Source of the DNA: Pseudomonas triticifolii
GTDB taxonomy: Bacteria > Pseudomonadota > Gammaproteobacteria > Pseudomonadales > Pseudomonadaceae
Direction of reading: 5' to 3'
DNA: 64,000 bases
NCBI RefSeq assembly: GCF_014358015.1
Contig: NZ_JACONV010000003.1
Span: 62,001-126,000, forward strand
Shown: piece by piece, positions 1 to 9,253 of the stretch
Layout of the letters: the number at the start of each line of letters is the position of its first letter
How positions within the stretch are numbered: position 1 is the first letter of the stretch
Made by a program: the position numbers and the translations under genes
Notes under the pieces: generated by a model
Databases searched by the model: none
Told to the model about the DNA's origin: nothing
The model's input: the letters and a program-made list of their open reading frames with translations, nothing else

Positions 1-607
1 GCCCGTCTGGGCTGCCCTGGATGCCCCTGACCAGCAACGCCTGAGTACCATCCAGCAGGACTGGAGGCGGATTCAGTACGACCTGCCCAAAGACCAGCGT
101 GCCGCCGCCTTCGAAAAGCTGGCGACGCAATCGACCGATTTCGTCAAGGATCGCCCGACGGCGGCCGAAGCCTGGATCTGGTCCGGGATCGTCAACAGCA
201 GTTGGGCCAGCGCCCAAGGGGCGGGCCTCGGCGCGCTGGGAAAAGCCAAGCAGGCCAAGGCTGATCTGGAAAAAGCGCTGAGCATTGATCCTACTGCCCT
301 GCAAGGCTCGGCTTACACAAGCCTGGCCGTACTGTACGATCGCGTGCCGGGTTGGCCGCTGGCGTTTGGCGATTCGGACAAGGCCGGTGAATTGCTTCAG
401 CAAGCGTTGAAAATCAACCCTGACGGCATCGATCCGCTCTACTTCTGGGGTGATCACCTGTACCGCCAGGGCAAATACGCTGAAGCCCGCGATGCCCTGA
501 ACAAGGCCTTGAAGGCGCCACCCAGACCTGGCCGCGAGCAGGCGGATGCGTCGCGCAAAACAGACATTCAGACCTTGCTGGTCGATGTGAACAAGAAGCT
601 CAACTGA
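1..607 (+). CDS. TPR-repeat protein, 5'-truncated by window edge
   Basis: The frame is open from base 2 to a TGA at 605-607, so only the C-terminal ~201 residues are visible. The sequence is rich in alanine and helix-forming residues. Two TPR-like blocks are visible, one around KADLEKALSIDP and one around YFWGDHLYRQGKYAEARDALNKAL. Such repeats serve as protein-binding scaffolds. The stop is 10 nt before the response regulator start, so the three genes probably form one transcript and this protein may be accessory to the two-component pair. The N-terminus and any signal peptide lie outside the window, so location in the cell is unknown. The TPR call is firm and the specific role is not known. 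Confidence 0.8.
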   Translation, partial: PVWAALDAPDQQRLSTIQQDWRRIQYDLPKDQRAAAFEKLATQSTDFVKDRPTAAEAWIWSGIVNSSWASAQGAGLGALGKAKQAKADLEKALSIDPTALQGSAYTSLAVLYDRVPGWPLAFGDSDKAGELLQQALKINPDGIDPLYFWGDHLYRQGKYAEARDALNKALKAPPRPGREQADASRKTDIQTLLVDVNKKLN

Positions 608-617
608 CGGAGCCAAC

Positions 618-1280
618 ATGCGCCTGCTGCTGATCGAAGATGACGCTGCCCTGGGCGAAGGTATCCATCAGGCGCTAAGCCGTGAGGGTTATACCGTCGA
701 CTGGATTCGTGATGGCAGCAGTGCCTTGCACGCCCTGCTCAGCGAGACGTTTGACCTGGCGATTCTCGACCTCGGTCTGCCAAGGCTGGATGGCTTCGAG
801 GTGCTCAAACGCCTGCGTCACAGCGGCTCGACGCTGCCGGTCATGATCCTGACCGCGCGGGACTCCACGGATGACCGCATCACCGGCCTGGATACCGGCG
901 CCGACGATTACCTGGTCAAACCCTTCGACGTCTCGGAACTCAAAGCCCGTCTGCGTGCGCTGCTGCGGCGCAGTGCGGGGCGCGCCAAAGTACTGATCGA
1001 GCACGCAGGCATCATCCTGGACCCTGGCACCCAACAGGTCAGCTACCACAACGAACCGGTGGCGCTGACCCCCAAGGAATACCAGCTGCTCTACGAACTG
1101 CTCTCGCCGCCAGGTCGGGTAATGACCCGCGAACGGCTGATGCAGTTGCTTTACGGCTGGAACGAAGAGGCCGAAAGCAACACGCTTGAAGTGCACATCC
1201 ACCATTTGCGCAAGAAGTTTTCCAGCGACCTGATACGCACGATTCGCGGCGTCGGCTATCTGGTGGAGGAGCGCTCTTGA
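618..1280 (+). CDS. OmpR/PhoB-family response regulator
   Basis: 220 residues. The receiver domain spans ~1-115, with acidic pocket E7-D8-D9, phospho-acceptor D51 (LAILDLGLP) and conserved K101 (DYLVKPFD). A winged-helix DNA-binding domain spans ~125-218, with LTPKEYQLLYELL and the terminal IRTIRGVGYLVE signature. It is a cytoplasmic transcription factor phosphorylated by the kinase encoded next. GGAG precedes the ATG by 6 nt. It overlaps the kinase gene by 4 nt (TTGA), which suggests translational coupling. Within the family it looks most like the QseB/PmrA/TctD branch, but the signal and regulon cannot be read from the sequence. Confidence 0.93.
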   Translation: MRLLLIEDDAALGEGIHQALSREGYTVDWIRDGSSALHALLSETFDLAILDLGLPRLDGFEVLKRLRHSGSTLPVMILTARDSTDDRITGLDTGADDYLVKPFDVSELKARLRALLRRSAGRAKVLIEHAGIILDPGTQQVSYHNEPVALTPKEYQLLYELLSPPGRVMTRERLMQLLYGWNEEAESNTLEVHIHHLRKKFSSDLIRTIRGVGYLVEERS

Positions 1281-2644
1281 AGTCGATCCGCCGCCGTACC
1301 TTGACGCCCATCATCGGCCTGCTGCTCGCCGGTCTGCTGGTCCTCACGTTGTTCAACGTGCATGACAGCAATCACGAAATCGCCGAAATCTATGACGCAC
1401 AACTGGCACAGAACGCCAGGCTCCTGGAAGGCATCATGCGCATGCCGCTGGAGCGCCAGGAACACGCGCAGCTTTATGAGGCGTTCAACCTGGCGCTGGC
1501 TCAGGCCGAACCGCGTCTGGACGGTCACCCCTACGAAAGCAAGATTGCCTTTCAGGTCTGGGACAAGGACGGTCGTTCACTGGTGCGCACGGCCAGTGCA
1601 CCGACATTCACCCATCTGCCGGAAAGTGCCGGCTTCAGCAATTTTCCCGACCTGAACCGCCATTACTGGCGTGCGTTCGTGCTCAATGACACCCAGAACG
1701 GGCTGCGTATCTGGGTAGGCGAGCGTGACGATGTGCGTTCGGATCTGGTCAACCGTATCGTTCGCCACACCGTGCTGCCCAATCTGATCGGCAGCCTGCT
1801 GCTGGTGCTGGCCATCTGGCTGGCCATCGGCTGGGGCCTGAAACCGCTGGCCAACTTCGCCCACACCCTCAGAGGTCGACATGCGGGCTCGTTACAACCC
1901 TTGAGCCTGACACCCTTGCCGAGTGAACTGGAGCCCATGCAGGCAGCGCTGAACCGGCTGCTGGGGCAGATTCAGGAACTGCTCAAGCGTGAACGTCGCT
2001 TCATTGCCGACGCCGCCCACGAGATGCGCACGCCGCTCGCGGTGCTCAGGGTGCATGCGCAGAACGTGCTGGAGGCACACAACGAGGAACAGCGCCGTGA
2101 ATCGCTGGGCTATCTGATCATCGGCGTAGACCGTACCACGCGGCTGGTCAATCAGTTGCTGACCATCGCACGCCTGGAACCTGATCCCTCACAGGCAGGC
2201 CGAGCGCCGGTGGAACTGGTCGGTGCCGTGCGTGACAGCCTGGTGCAGTTGACGCCGTGGGTGCTGAACAAAGGCCTGGAACTGTCCTTCGAGTGCAGCG
2301 AAACCGTGCACGAAGCAAACGTGGACTTCTCTGCCCTCGACATTGCCCTGCAGAACCTCGTCACCAATGCCGTCAACTTCTCGCCCGAAGGTGGACAAGT
2401 GACAGTGGGCCTTTCCTTTAACGCCCATGATTTTGTTTTGACCGTCGACGACCAGGGACCGGGTATTGATGAGCAGGAGCGTGAGCGATTGTTCGAGCCC
2501 TTCTACAGTCGTGGCAGTGATCAAGGCGTGGGGCTTGGGCTGGCCATCGTGCAGAAGGTTGCGCTGTTGCTGGGTGGCGGCGTGAACTTGCAAAACCGGT
2601 CGGGTGGCGGGCTGCGGGCCAGTCTGAGAGCGCCGTTGGGTTAA
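1277..2644 (+). CDS. Sensor histidine kinase, partner of the upstream regulator
   Basis: 455 residues starting at TTG inside the stop of the regulator gene. There is an N-terminal membrane segment (~9-27, IIGLLLAGLLVLTLF), a periplasmic sensor loop of ~140 residues and a second membrane segment (~169-187, NLIGSLLLVLAIWLAIGWG). A linker leads to the HisKA H-box AAHEMRTPLAVL with phospho-acceptor H248. The ATPase domain has the N-box NLVTNAVNFSP, G1 DDQGPGID and G2 GVGLGLAIV. It is therefore an intact inner-membrane kinase of the QseC/TctE type. The ligand is unknown. The gene ends convergently to the EamA transporter gene. Confidence 0.93.
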   Translation: MKSIRRRTLTPIIGLLLAGLLVLTLFNVHDSNHEIAEIYDAQLAQNARLLEGIMRMPLERQEHAQLYEAFNLALAQAEPRLDGHPYESKIAFQVWDKDGRSLVRTASAPTFTHLPESAGFSNFPDLNRHYWRAFVLNDTQNGLRIWVGERDDVRSDLVNRIVRHTVLPNLIGSLLLVLAIWLAIGWGLKPLANFAHTLRGRHAGSLQPLSLTPLPSELEPMQAALNRLLGQIQELLKRERRFIADAAHEMRTPLAVLRVHAQNVLEAHNEEQRRESLGYLIIGVDRTTRLVNQLLTIARLEPDPSQAGRAPVELVGAVRDSLVQLTPWVLNKGLELSFECSETVHEANVDFSALDIALQNLVTNAVNFSPEGGQVTVGLSFNAHDFVLTVDDQGPGIDEQERERLFEPFYSRGSDQGVGLGLAIVQKVALLLGGGVNLQNRSGGGLRASLRAPLG

Positions 2645-2661
2645 GGTGGCGAAGACCTGAC

Positions 2662-2678
2662 GGGACGCACAGCGTCCC
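2662..2678. terminator. GC-rich hairpin between convergent genes
   Basis: A perfect 7-bp stem GGGACGC/GCGTCCC with a 3-nt loop lies 18 nt after the kinase stop and before the end of the convergent transporter gene. There is no U-tract, so it may be only a weak terminator or an mRNA-end stabiliser. Confidence 0.4.
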
Positions 2679-2722
2679 GGGCGGCATGCCAGCTCAGAGC
2701 ATTGGCGCGATCAGACGTGAGC

Positions 2723-3601
2723 TCAGCGACTGCTGGAAACTGCCAACGCTTCACGACGCGAGCCCAACCGACTGATCCACAGCGACACCAGAATCAGCAC
2801 CCCGCCAATCAACAACCGGCTCAACGGCTCATGCTGATTCCAGATCAGCAGGTTGATCAGCAGCCCGACCGGCACATGCAATACGTTGAATACCGCCAGT
2901 GTGGCACCCGAAACCATGCAGGCCCCCTTGTTCCACCAGTACATGCCCAGCGCGGTCGAGCACAGACCGAGGAACAGCAGCACGCTCCATTGGGTCGGGT
3001 CTTCGGGCAAACGTTGCGGGTTGCCGAACGCCAGAAATGCGGGCAACACGACGGCCAGCGCACCCAGGTAGAAATAGCCGAAGCGGCGATAGTGCGGCAG
3101 GTCGCTGGGGTAACGCACCACCAGACGCCGGTACAAAACCTGCCCGGCCGCGTAGGTGAAGTTGGCCAGTTGCAAGAGCAGAAAACCGCCGAGGAAGTTG
3201 CCGTCAAGCCCGTCGTAACGAATGACGCCTGCGCCCAGCACGGCAACCAGCGCGGCCAGCAAGGCCCAAGGGTTGAAGCGCCGGTTGAGGGCGTCTTCTA
3301 TCAGCGTGACGTGCAGGGGCGTGAGAATGGTGAACAACAGCACTTCCGGTACTGTCAGCACCTTGAAGCTCAGGTACAGGCAGACATAAGTGATGCCGAA
3401 CTGCAGCGCACCGATCAGCAACATGCCACGCATGAATGCAGGCTCGACCTGACGCCAGCGGGTCAACGGGATGAACACCAGCCCGGCCAGCACCACACGG
3501 ATCAACACCGCGAAATAACTGTCGACATGGCCTGCCAGGTAGACACCGATCAAGCTGAAGGAAAACGCCTGAATCAGCGTCACGAAAAGTAGATAGCCCA
3601 T
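2723..3601 (-). CDS. EamA/DMT-family inner-membrane transporter
   Basis: 292 residues from the ATG at 3601. An upstream in-frame start would add ten residues, but GGGGCG lies just before this ATG and the first membrane helix begins here (MGYLLFVTLIQAFSFSLIG). About ten hydrophobic helices arranged as two five-helix EamA repeats are visible. Members export amino acids or other small metabolites; the substrate here is not predictable. The C-terminus is basic (RLGSRREALAVSSSR), consistent with a cytoplasmic end. It appears monocistronic and convergent with the sensor kinase. Confidence 0.85.
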   Translation of the reverse strand: MGYLLFVTLIQAFSFSLIGVYLAGHVDSYFAVLIRVVLAGLVFIPLTRWRQVEPAFMRGMLLIGALQFGITYVCLYLSFKVLTVPEVLLFTILTPLHVTLIEDALNRRFNPWALLAALVAVLGAGVIRYDGLDGNFLGGFLLLQLANFTYAAGQVLYRRLVVRYPSDLPHYRRFGYFYLGALAVVLPAFLAFGNPQRLPEDPTQWSVLLFLGLCSTALGMYWWNKGACMVSGATLAVFNVLHVPVGLLINLLIWNQHEPLSRLLIGGVLILVSLWISRLGSRREALAVSSSR

Positions 3602-4080
3602 GCTCGCCCCTTTTTTGAAGGGCGCGACCATAGCGGGTTGAAGGCGTGGCTGTCCACTGAGGTGGAGGGCGGCTGATTGTTATCCACACGTGCGCAAGTA
3701 GCGCAAAACAGCGCCAAAACGAGAGTGCCTGATCGAATGCACCGCCTGCGAGAGATCCCGCCCCGCCTACAACGCTGCGCTGTCGCGCAGCCAACACGAG
3801 GTTGTGGGAGACGGCTTGCCGGCGATGGCGTCACTTCAGTCGCTGATAGGTCGCTTCAGAAAACGCATCGCCGGCAAGCCGCCTCCCACAGTCCGTTAGT
3901 GGCTGCAAGAGGTGTGAGTCACGCTGAGCGTCCCGTGTGGTCATAAAGCCTTAAGTGAGCCGATTACTGAGCAATGCTCACATCCACATGCAAGGCCAGC
4001 CAGGTAATGAAAGACGACGAGTGACCTATGCTTGGCGCCACCCCGTTGTTCACGCTTCAGTCGTTACAGGCGTAAATCCG
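3602..4080. other. Intergenic region holding one inverted REP pair
   Basis: 479 bases without a convincing gene. The middle carries a REP pair (3803-3890, listed separately). An in-frame extension of the downstream gene to 3955 is possible but lacks a signal-peptide start. No other structure was recognised. Confidence 0.6.
3803..3890 (-). repeat. REP pair (REPIN), single copy
   Basis: Two inverted copies of the core GGCTTGCCGGCGATG, each flanked by GTGGGAGRCGG, enclose a ~37-nt spacer. Read on the minus strand it matches the REP part of the 177-bp tandem units at 29.2-29.9 kb, including the spacer motif TTCTGAAGCG and a related leader (CTCTTGCAGCCACTAACGGA). Confidence 0.9.
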
Positions 4081-4569
4081 ATGCCTCGAAAAACACTGCG
4101 CACCTGCTGCTCTGAAAAACTGCTGACTGCCCTGTTGTGTATCAGCGCGCTGCCTGCGCTGATGCCGCATTCGGCCCTTGCTGAAACGAACCAGAACGCG
4201 ACCCGAGAACACCCCATGCGCATTGCAATGCTCGCCAACGGCAAGACCCTGACGTTCACGCTTGAAGACCATCAGACCTCCCGAGACTTCATCGCCCTGC
4301 TACCGCTCGACGTGGTTCTGGAAGACTACGCCTCGACCGAGAAGATCAACGTACTGCCCCGCAAACTTAGCACCCAAGGCGCGGCATCCGGTATCACGCC
4401 GAGCGCAGGAGACTTCGCCTACTACGCGCCTTGGGGCAATATCGCGATCTTCCACAAAGGCTTCAAGTACTCGCCCGGACTGATCAAACTCGGCACACTC
4501 GAATCGCCGCTGGACCTGATCCGTCAGCCAGGCCCGCTTAACGTCAGGTTCGAACGGATCAAGGACTGA
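4081..4569 (+). CDS. Secreted cyclophilin-like-fold protein
   Basis: 162 residues from the ATG at 4081, chosen because a signal peptide follows (basic MPRKTLRTCC, hydrophobic LLTALLCISALPAL, cleavage near HSALAE). The mature ~120 residues resemble the Cyclophil_like2 domain: MRIAMLANGKTLTFTLEDHQTSRDFIALLPL, then DFAYYAPWGNIAIFHKGF. These proteins have a cyclophilin-like barrel without demonstrated prolyl isomerase activity. Periplasmic location is inferred. It is followed at once by an intrinsic terminator, so it is probably monocistronic. Confidence 0.8.
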   Translation: MPRKTLRTCCSEKLLTALLCISALPALMPHSALAETNQNATREHPMRIAMLANGKTLTFTLEDHQTSRDFIALLPLDVVLEDYASTEKINVLPRKLSTQGAASGITPSAGDFAYYAPWGNIAIFHKGFKYSPGLIKLGTLESPLDLIRQPGPLNVRFERIKD

Positions 4570-4573
4570 ACGC

Positions 4574-4602
4574 AAAAGTCCTGCTTCTTGGCAGGGCTTT
4601 TT
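4574..4602 (+). terminator. Intrinsic terminator of the cyclophilin-like gene
   Basis: Stem AGTCCTGC/GCAGGGCT with a short loop and a following T5 run, 5 nt after the stop codon. Confidence 0.8.
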
Positions 4603-4618
4603 CTGCGTATCGAGCCTG

Positions 4619-5647
4619 TTACTTCAGGCTCTTACTGAAGAACTCGATCAGTGTGTCGAACGGGATCAGATCGACGCGATCGTACAGATCGACGTGACCG
4701 GCACCCGGCACAATCACCAGCTGTTTGGGCTCACCAGCAAGCTTGTAGGCCTCCTGACTGAACTCAAGCGAGTGCGCTTCAGAGCCTGCGATGAACAGCA
4801 TCGGACGCGGCGAGATCGTGGCAATGTCATTGAACGGGTAGAAGTTCATGAACTTGACGTTGCTGGTCAGCGTCGGGTGCGTGGTCAGTTTGGGCGACTG
4901 GCCTTCAGGCGTGAACTCGCCACGCGGTGTGCGGTAGAAATCGTAGAACTCGCGCTCAATGGGATGCGATTTTTCAGTAATTTCATGCACGGTGCCGCTG
5001 GTGTACCGGGTTTCGCCGCCTGCAAATTCCACGTCACGCTGCGCTGCGGCTTCAGCGATGATTTTCTTTCTTTGTTCCAGTGTCTGCGAATGATTGAGCG
5101 CATCACGATTGGCAGCGCCCATGTCGTACATGCTGACGGTGGCAATGGCCTTCATCCGCGGATCGATCTTGGCAGCACTGATGACAAAACTGCCGCTGCC
5201 GCAGATGCCCAGAACGCCGATGCGGTTCTTGTCCACGAACGTCTGGGTGCCGAGGAAATCCACCGCTGCGCTGAAGTCTTCGGCGTAGATGTCCGGCGAT
5301 ACGGCGTTACGAGGCCGACCGTCACTTTCGCCCCAGAAAGACAGGTCCAGGGACAGCGTCACAAAGCCTTTTTCTGCCAGTTTTTGTGCATACAGATTGG
5401 CACTCTGCTCCTTCACCGCGCCCATCGGGTGACCGACGATAATCGCCGGGGCCTTGTTGTCGGGGTCCCAGCCTTTGGGAATAAACAGATTCCCGGCCAC
5501 TCTCATTTTGTACTGATTGTTGAACGTCACCTTCTGCTGAATGAGCTTGTCGCTCTTGTAGAAGTTGTCTGCACCGTTGGACATGTCTGCTCCCACTGCC
5601 GAGTATGAGCCCACCAAAAGGCCAAGCATTAATAGAAATCTCTTCAT
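4619..5647 (-). CDS. Secreted alpha/beta hydrolase with Cys nucleophile elbow
   Basis: 342 residues from the ATG at 5647, preceded by AGGAAG at good spacing. A signal peptide (MKRFLLMLGLLVGSYSAVGA) sends it to the periplasm. The alpha/beta-hydrolase core resembles YcjY/dienelactone-hydrolase-like proteins: oxyanion-loop region HPMGAVKEQSA, elbow GVLGICGSGS with cysteine where serine is usual, and the late histidine in GAGHVDLYD. The start lies 45 nt behind the stop of the MFS gene on the same strand, so the two are probably one operon under the divergent LysR gene. The substrate is unknown. Confidence 0.85.
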   Translation of the reverse strand: MKRFLLMLGLLVGSYSAVGADMSNGADNFYKSDKLIQQKVTFNNQYKMRVAGNLFIPKGWDPDNKAPAIIVGHPMGAVKEQSANLYAQKLAEKGFVTLSLDLSFWGESDGRPRNAVSPDIYAEDFSAAVDFLGTQTFVDKNRIGVLGICGSGSFVISAAKIDPRMKAIATVSMYDMGAANRDALNHSQTLEQRKKIIAEAAAQRDVEFAGGETRYTSGTVHEITEKSHPIEREFYDFYRTPRGEFTPEGQSPKLTTHPTLTSNVKFMNFYPFNDIATISPRPMLFIAGSEAHSLEFSQEAYKLAGEPKQLVIVPGAGHVDLYDRVDLIPFDTLIEFFSKSLK

Positions 5648-5692
5648 CGCGGTCTTCCTGAATCGAGTGATAAACAAAGGTTCTGTATTGCT

Positions 5693-6892
5693 TCATTCAC
5701 TGAATCGAACATTGCGCATCGCAGCCCAGGCAAAGACTGCGGAACCGAACAACACCACAGCGCCAAGTACGAAGGGGCTCCACCAACCCAGATGGTCGAA
5801 CACCTCGCCGCCGACACCCGCACCCACCGTGATCGCCATCTGGATGGTCGCGACCATCAGGCCGCCACCGGCTTCCGCGTCGTCGGGCAGCGTGCGGCTG
5901 AGCCACAATCCCCAGGCCACCGGCGCAGGCGTGGCAACCAACCCCCAGACACCGAGCACGACGGCTATAGCCATGGGCGAGTGGCCCAGTGCGACAAGGG
6001 CGACGGCCAACATCGCCATCACCAGGGGAATGGCGATCAGGTAGGCGTAAAGGCGGTTTTGCAGCAGCGAGCCGATCATGTAAGTGCCGGCCAGACCACA
6101 GAGGCCCAGCAGCAGTAACATCAGCGACAAGGTGGTCACGCTCACGCCGGTGACACTTTCCAGAAACGGACGCAGGTAGGTGAAAACCGCAAACTGGCCC
6201 ATGAACAGCAGCATGATCGCGAGCATGCCAATGGCCACCTGCGGGTTGCGCAGCAGCTTGAAAGGATTGGTCGCCCGGGTCTTCTGTGGGCTGCTCATCG
6301 CCGGAATGCTTAGCCACTGCCAGGCAAAGGCCAGAATCGACAGCGGGATCACCAGAAAGAACGCGCCACGCCAGCCGATGTACTGGCCTAGAAAACTGCC
6401 CAACGGAGCCGCAACGGTTGCGGCCAGTGCATTACCGCCATTGATCAGCGCCAGGCCCTTGGCAACCGACGCCTTGGGCACCAGACGCATGACGGTGGCC
6501 GTGGACATCGACCAGAAGCCACCAATGGCGACACCCAGCAAGGCGCGACCCGTCATGAACACTGCGCCATTGGACGCGAAGGTGACCGTCACGCCCGACA
6601 CCAATAACAGGAAGCTGAAACCCAGCAGCACTTTCTTGCGATCAAATCGCCCGGTCAGCGGCGTGTTAAGCAGGCTGGTCAGCACCGCAAAGAAACCCGA
6701 GATGGAAATCGCCTGGCCTGCCTGCCCCTGACTGATGCCCAGGTCCTGTGCGATGGGCGTCAACAGGCTGACCGGCATGAATTCCGAGGCAATCAGCACG
6801 ACCACGCACAGCGCCATCGAAAAAATCGCGCCCCACGCGGGCGGGTGGGCTGCCTGCGCCGTGTGCCCAAGGGTTGAATCAACTGTTTTCAT
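5693..6892 (-). CDS. MFS efflux transporter, NepI-like (DHA1)
   Basis: 399 residues from the ATG at 6892. The open frame extends further upstream, but that part is not membrane-like and overlaps the divergent regulator. Twelve helices are visible. The opening ALCVVVLIASEFMPVSLLTPIAQDLG and motif GRFDRKKVLLG are typical of the DHA1 group near E. coli NepI (purine ribonucleoside exporter). It is first in an apparent two-gene operon with the secreted hydrolase and divergent from a LysR regulator 158 nt away. Export is well supported; the substrate is inferred only by resemblance. Confidence 0.87.
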   Translation of the reverse strand: MKTVDSTLGHTAQAAHPPAWGAIFSMALCVVVLIASEFMPVSLLTPIAQDLGISQGQAGQAISISGFFAVLTSLLNTPLTGRFDRKKVLLGFSFLLLVSGVTVTFASNGAVFMTGRALLGVAIGGFWSMSTATVMRLVPKASVAKGLALINGGNALAATVAAPLGSFLGQYIGWRGAFFLVIPLSILAFAWQWLSIPAMSSPQKTRATNPFKLLRNPQVAIGMLAIMLLFMGQFAVFTYLRPFLESVTGVSVTTLSLMLLLLGLCGLAGTYMIGSLLQNRLYAYLIAIPLVMAMLAVALVALGHSPMAIAVVLGVWGLVATPAPVAWGLWLSRTLPDDAEAGGGLMVATIQMAITVGAGVGGEVFDHLGWWSPFVLGAVVLFGSAVFAWAAMRNVRFSE

Positions 6893-7050
6893 GCTCCACT
6901 GACCTGTCTGGACAAGGTCGGCAGGTCGCTGCAAGACATTTACGCTGCTGTCGACCTGACGCCTGTAAAAATGTGAAGCACAGGTTAGGGCAAAGGGATT
7001 AGGATGATTAGACGCCGCAATTTCCATGTGATTGTGAGAGAAACTCAGTA

Positions 7051-7944
7051 ATGAGCACACCCAGACTGAATGACCTGCAGGCCTTCCTTGCCGTCGCACG
7101 GGATCAGAGCTTTACCCGCGCAGCGGTAAAGCTTGGCGTCACGGCATCGGCGTTGAGCCATACCATTCGCGGGCTGGAAGAGAGGATGGGCGTGCGCTTG
7201 CTGGCGCGTACCACACGCAATGTGGCACCCACCGAAGCCGGCGAAAAACTGATGAACACCATCGGGCCGCTGCTGGATCAGATCGCCACAGAAGTGGCGG
7301 TGCTGGGCGAAATGCGCGACAAACCCGCCGGCACAATTCGGATGACCTGCTCCGATGACGCAGCGGAGAACATCATCCGCCCCATGCTGGCGGGCTTTCT
7401 GGCGCAGTACCCCGACATTCAGGTCGAAGTCTGCATCGACTATGGCTTCACCAATATCGTCAGCGAGCGCTTCGATGCGGGGATACGTCTTGGGGAATCG
7501 ATCAGCAAGGACATGATTGCCGTGCGTCTCGGCCCGGATTGGCGCCTGTCCGTGGTGGGCACGCCGGAATACTTCGAGAAACATGCCGCGCCACTGATAC
7601 CTCAAGACCTGACGCAACACACTTGCATCAACATCCGCCACTCACCCAATGGCAGCTGTTATGCCTGGGAATTCGAAAAGGACGGGCGCAAGCTCAACAC
7701 ACGGGTCAACGGCCAATTCACCTCCAACAGCATGATCCACGTCATGAACGCCGCGCTCGACGGCGTCGGCCTGGCCTACGTGCCGGACTTTCTTGCCAGG
7801 CCGTATCTGGACAGCGGCCGCCTCAAGGAAGTGTTGGCCGACTGGAGCCCGTATTTCGAAGGCTTTCACCTTTACTACCCCAATCGCCGCCAGGCATCGC
7901 CGGCCTTCACAGCATTTGTGGAGGCGATCAGGTATCGGGGCTGA
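7051..7944 (+). CDS. LysR-family regulator, divergent from the MFS gene
   Basis: 297 residues. The winged HTH at ~1-62 contains LNDLQAFLAVARDQSFTRAAVKLGVTASALSHTIRGLEERMGVRLLARTTR, followed by the linker helix and a periplasmic-binding-protein-like effector domain (~90-290). The GRLKEVLADWSP tail is typical of the CrgA/DmlR-like subgroup. The divergent layout over a 158-nt gap suggests control of the MFS-hydrolase operon and of itself. The inducer is not predictable. Confidence 0.92.
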   Translation: MSTPRLNDLQAFLAVARDQSFTRAAVKLGVTASALSHTIRGLEERMGVRLLARTTRNVAPTEAGEKLMNTIGPLLDQIATEVAVLGEMRDKPAGTIRMTCSDDAAENIIRPMLAGFLAQYPDIQVEVCIDYGFTNIVSERFDAGIRLGESISKDMIAVRLGPDWRLSVVGTPEYFEKHAAPLIPQDLTQHTCINIRHSPNGSCYAWEFEKDGRKLNTRVNGQFTSNSMIHVMNAALDGVGLAYVPDFLARPYLDSGRLKEVLADWSPYFEGFHLYYPNRRQASPAFTAFVEAIRYRG

Positions 7945-7947
7945 CGG

Positions 7948-9063
7948 CTACTGGCCGCTTTCCTTCAAGGCTTGTACGACCTTGTCGAGTGAACCCTGAG
8001 CAGGTTCAGGCAGTAACGTCAGTGGGGTGGCCTTGCCCCGTATCACCACTTGCATGCTGCTGGGTGCGCCCTTCGGATCGGCCAGAATCCGATAAGTCGT
8101 GTCGCCGCGCACGAAACTCAGCGTATGGGTTGCGGCGTCGTAGTCAAACCGCTCGTTTTCAGCTTGCGGATAAACCAGACCGACCTGATCCTTCGCGTCG
8201 ATGGCCGCGTAGCTGACCGGTTCAGCCGGTGCGGCGCGGAACATCACGATGCGTTTGCCCGACGGCGCCAGCTTGAACGCGAGCAGGATCTCACGCTGAT
8301 CATCGTCCTCCCACAGGATGTGGGTGGTGTAGGTCATCTTGCCATTCTTGTTCACACCCACTGTTTCGGTGGGCAAGCCCGAGTTGCCGGTGTGATCGAT
8401 GACCGTCTCGGTTTGCAGCAGCGGCTCGCCGTTGCGCACCGTGTACGTCGACATCTGGTGCCAGCAGCAACCGCTTTTGGTCATGGTGCTGATTTCACGC
8501 GTTTTCTCATCAACGCCGAACATCCCGCAATTTTCCTGCGCCAGCTGCGTGAATGAGTCGCTGTGCGTAAAGCCATTCGCCGTGCCAAGAAACACCTGAA
8601 ACGACGGCCCGTGATAGCAGCTGTTCTGGCCATCCATCAACGCCAGATCCTTGATGCCATCGAAGTTGAAATCCTGATAGATCAACACGCTCTGCTCGCC
8701 ATACGGCAGCTCGTGAACGTTGGCTTTGACCTTGCCGGTTTTCGCGTCGGTATCGAGCACCAGCTCATCGGACTGCACACGGATCAGTGCCTGATCGCTG
8801 GTTTTGTCGTAAATGCTGATGACCCCGGGGCGGAACACATCCTCCTTGGCAGCAATTTCCAGGGTGGCGCGGTATCGGTCGGAGAAATCCTGCAGCGTGT
8901 AGCGTTCGCGCGCGGCCTGATCATAGGCCGCCGCGTCCATCTCACCGTAAGTCACCGGCGCATCCGCAGCACGGGTCAGCGTCGACAGCATTAGCCCGGA
9001 CAGCATCACCGCTGCCTGCAGAACACGCGATGAAGCCACGTGTTGAATGATCGAAGTCAGCAT
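7948..9063 (-). CDS. Periplasmic XAC2610-like protein
   Basis: 371 residues from the ATG at 9063, which a GTG three codons upstream could replace. A signal peptide ends near TRAADAP. The region around YQDFNFDGIKDLALMDGQNSCYHGPSFQVFLG is typical of XAC2610-related proteins, an FG-GAP-like beta fold found in the periplasm and linked in some relatives to lysozyme inhibition. The cysteines in NSC, ENCG and GCCW may form disulfides. It has its own promoter region and is convergent with the LysR gene. The function here is unknown. Confidence 0.75.
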   Translation of the reverse strand: MLTSIIQHVASSRVLQAAVMLSGLMLSTLTRAADAPVTYGEMDAAAYDQAARERYTLQDFSDRYRATLEIAAKEDVFRPGVISIYDKTSDQALIRVQSDELVLDTDAKTGKVKANVHELPYGEQSVLIYQDFNFDGIKDLALMDGQNSCYHGPSFQVFLGTANGFTHSDSFTQLAQENCGMFGVDEKTREISTMTKSGCCWHQMSTYTVRNGEPLLQTETVIDHTGNSGLPTETVGVNKNGKMTYTTHILWEDDDQREILLAFKLAPSGKRIVMFRAAPAEPVSYAAIDAKDQVGLVYPQAENERFDYDAATHTLSFVRGDTTYRILADPKGAPSSMQVVIRGKATPLTLLPEPAQGSLDKVVQALKESGQ

Positions 9064-9253
9064 GGTGAGCACCCTGTTTGATGAGCCGCGAGTCTACTGC
9101 AGTTTTTTATGTTCAGTGTCTTGTCAGGGCGTACTGCTGCTGTATTGGCCTATCGAACATCATTTTACGTTTCGCCATTTGCCATCCTCTGCCCGACCTG
9201 CGCCGTTAATGCTTTAATCACGCCCCCTCTTCGTTCACGGGATTTTCTGCTGT
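9064..9253. other. Divergent intergenic region
   Basis: 190 bases between the XAC2610-like gene and the mechanosensitive channel gene. It must hold both promoters, but no convincing -35/-10 pair or operator was recognised. Confidence 0.4.
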
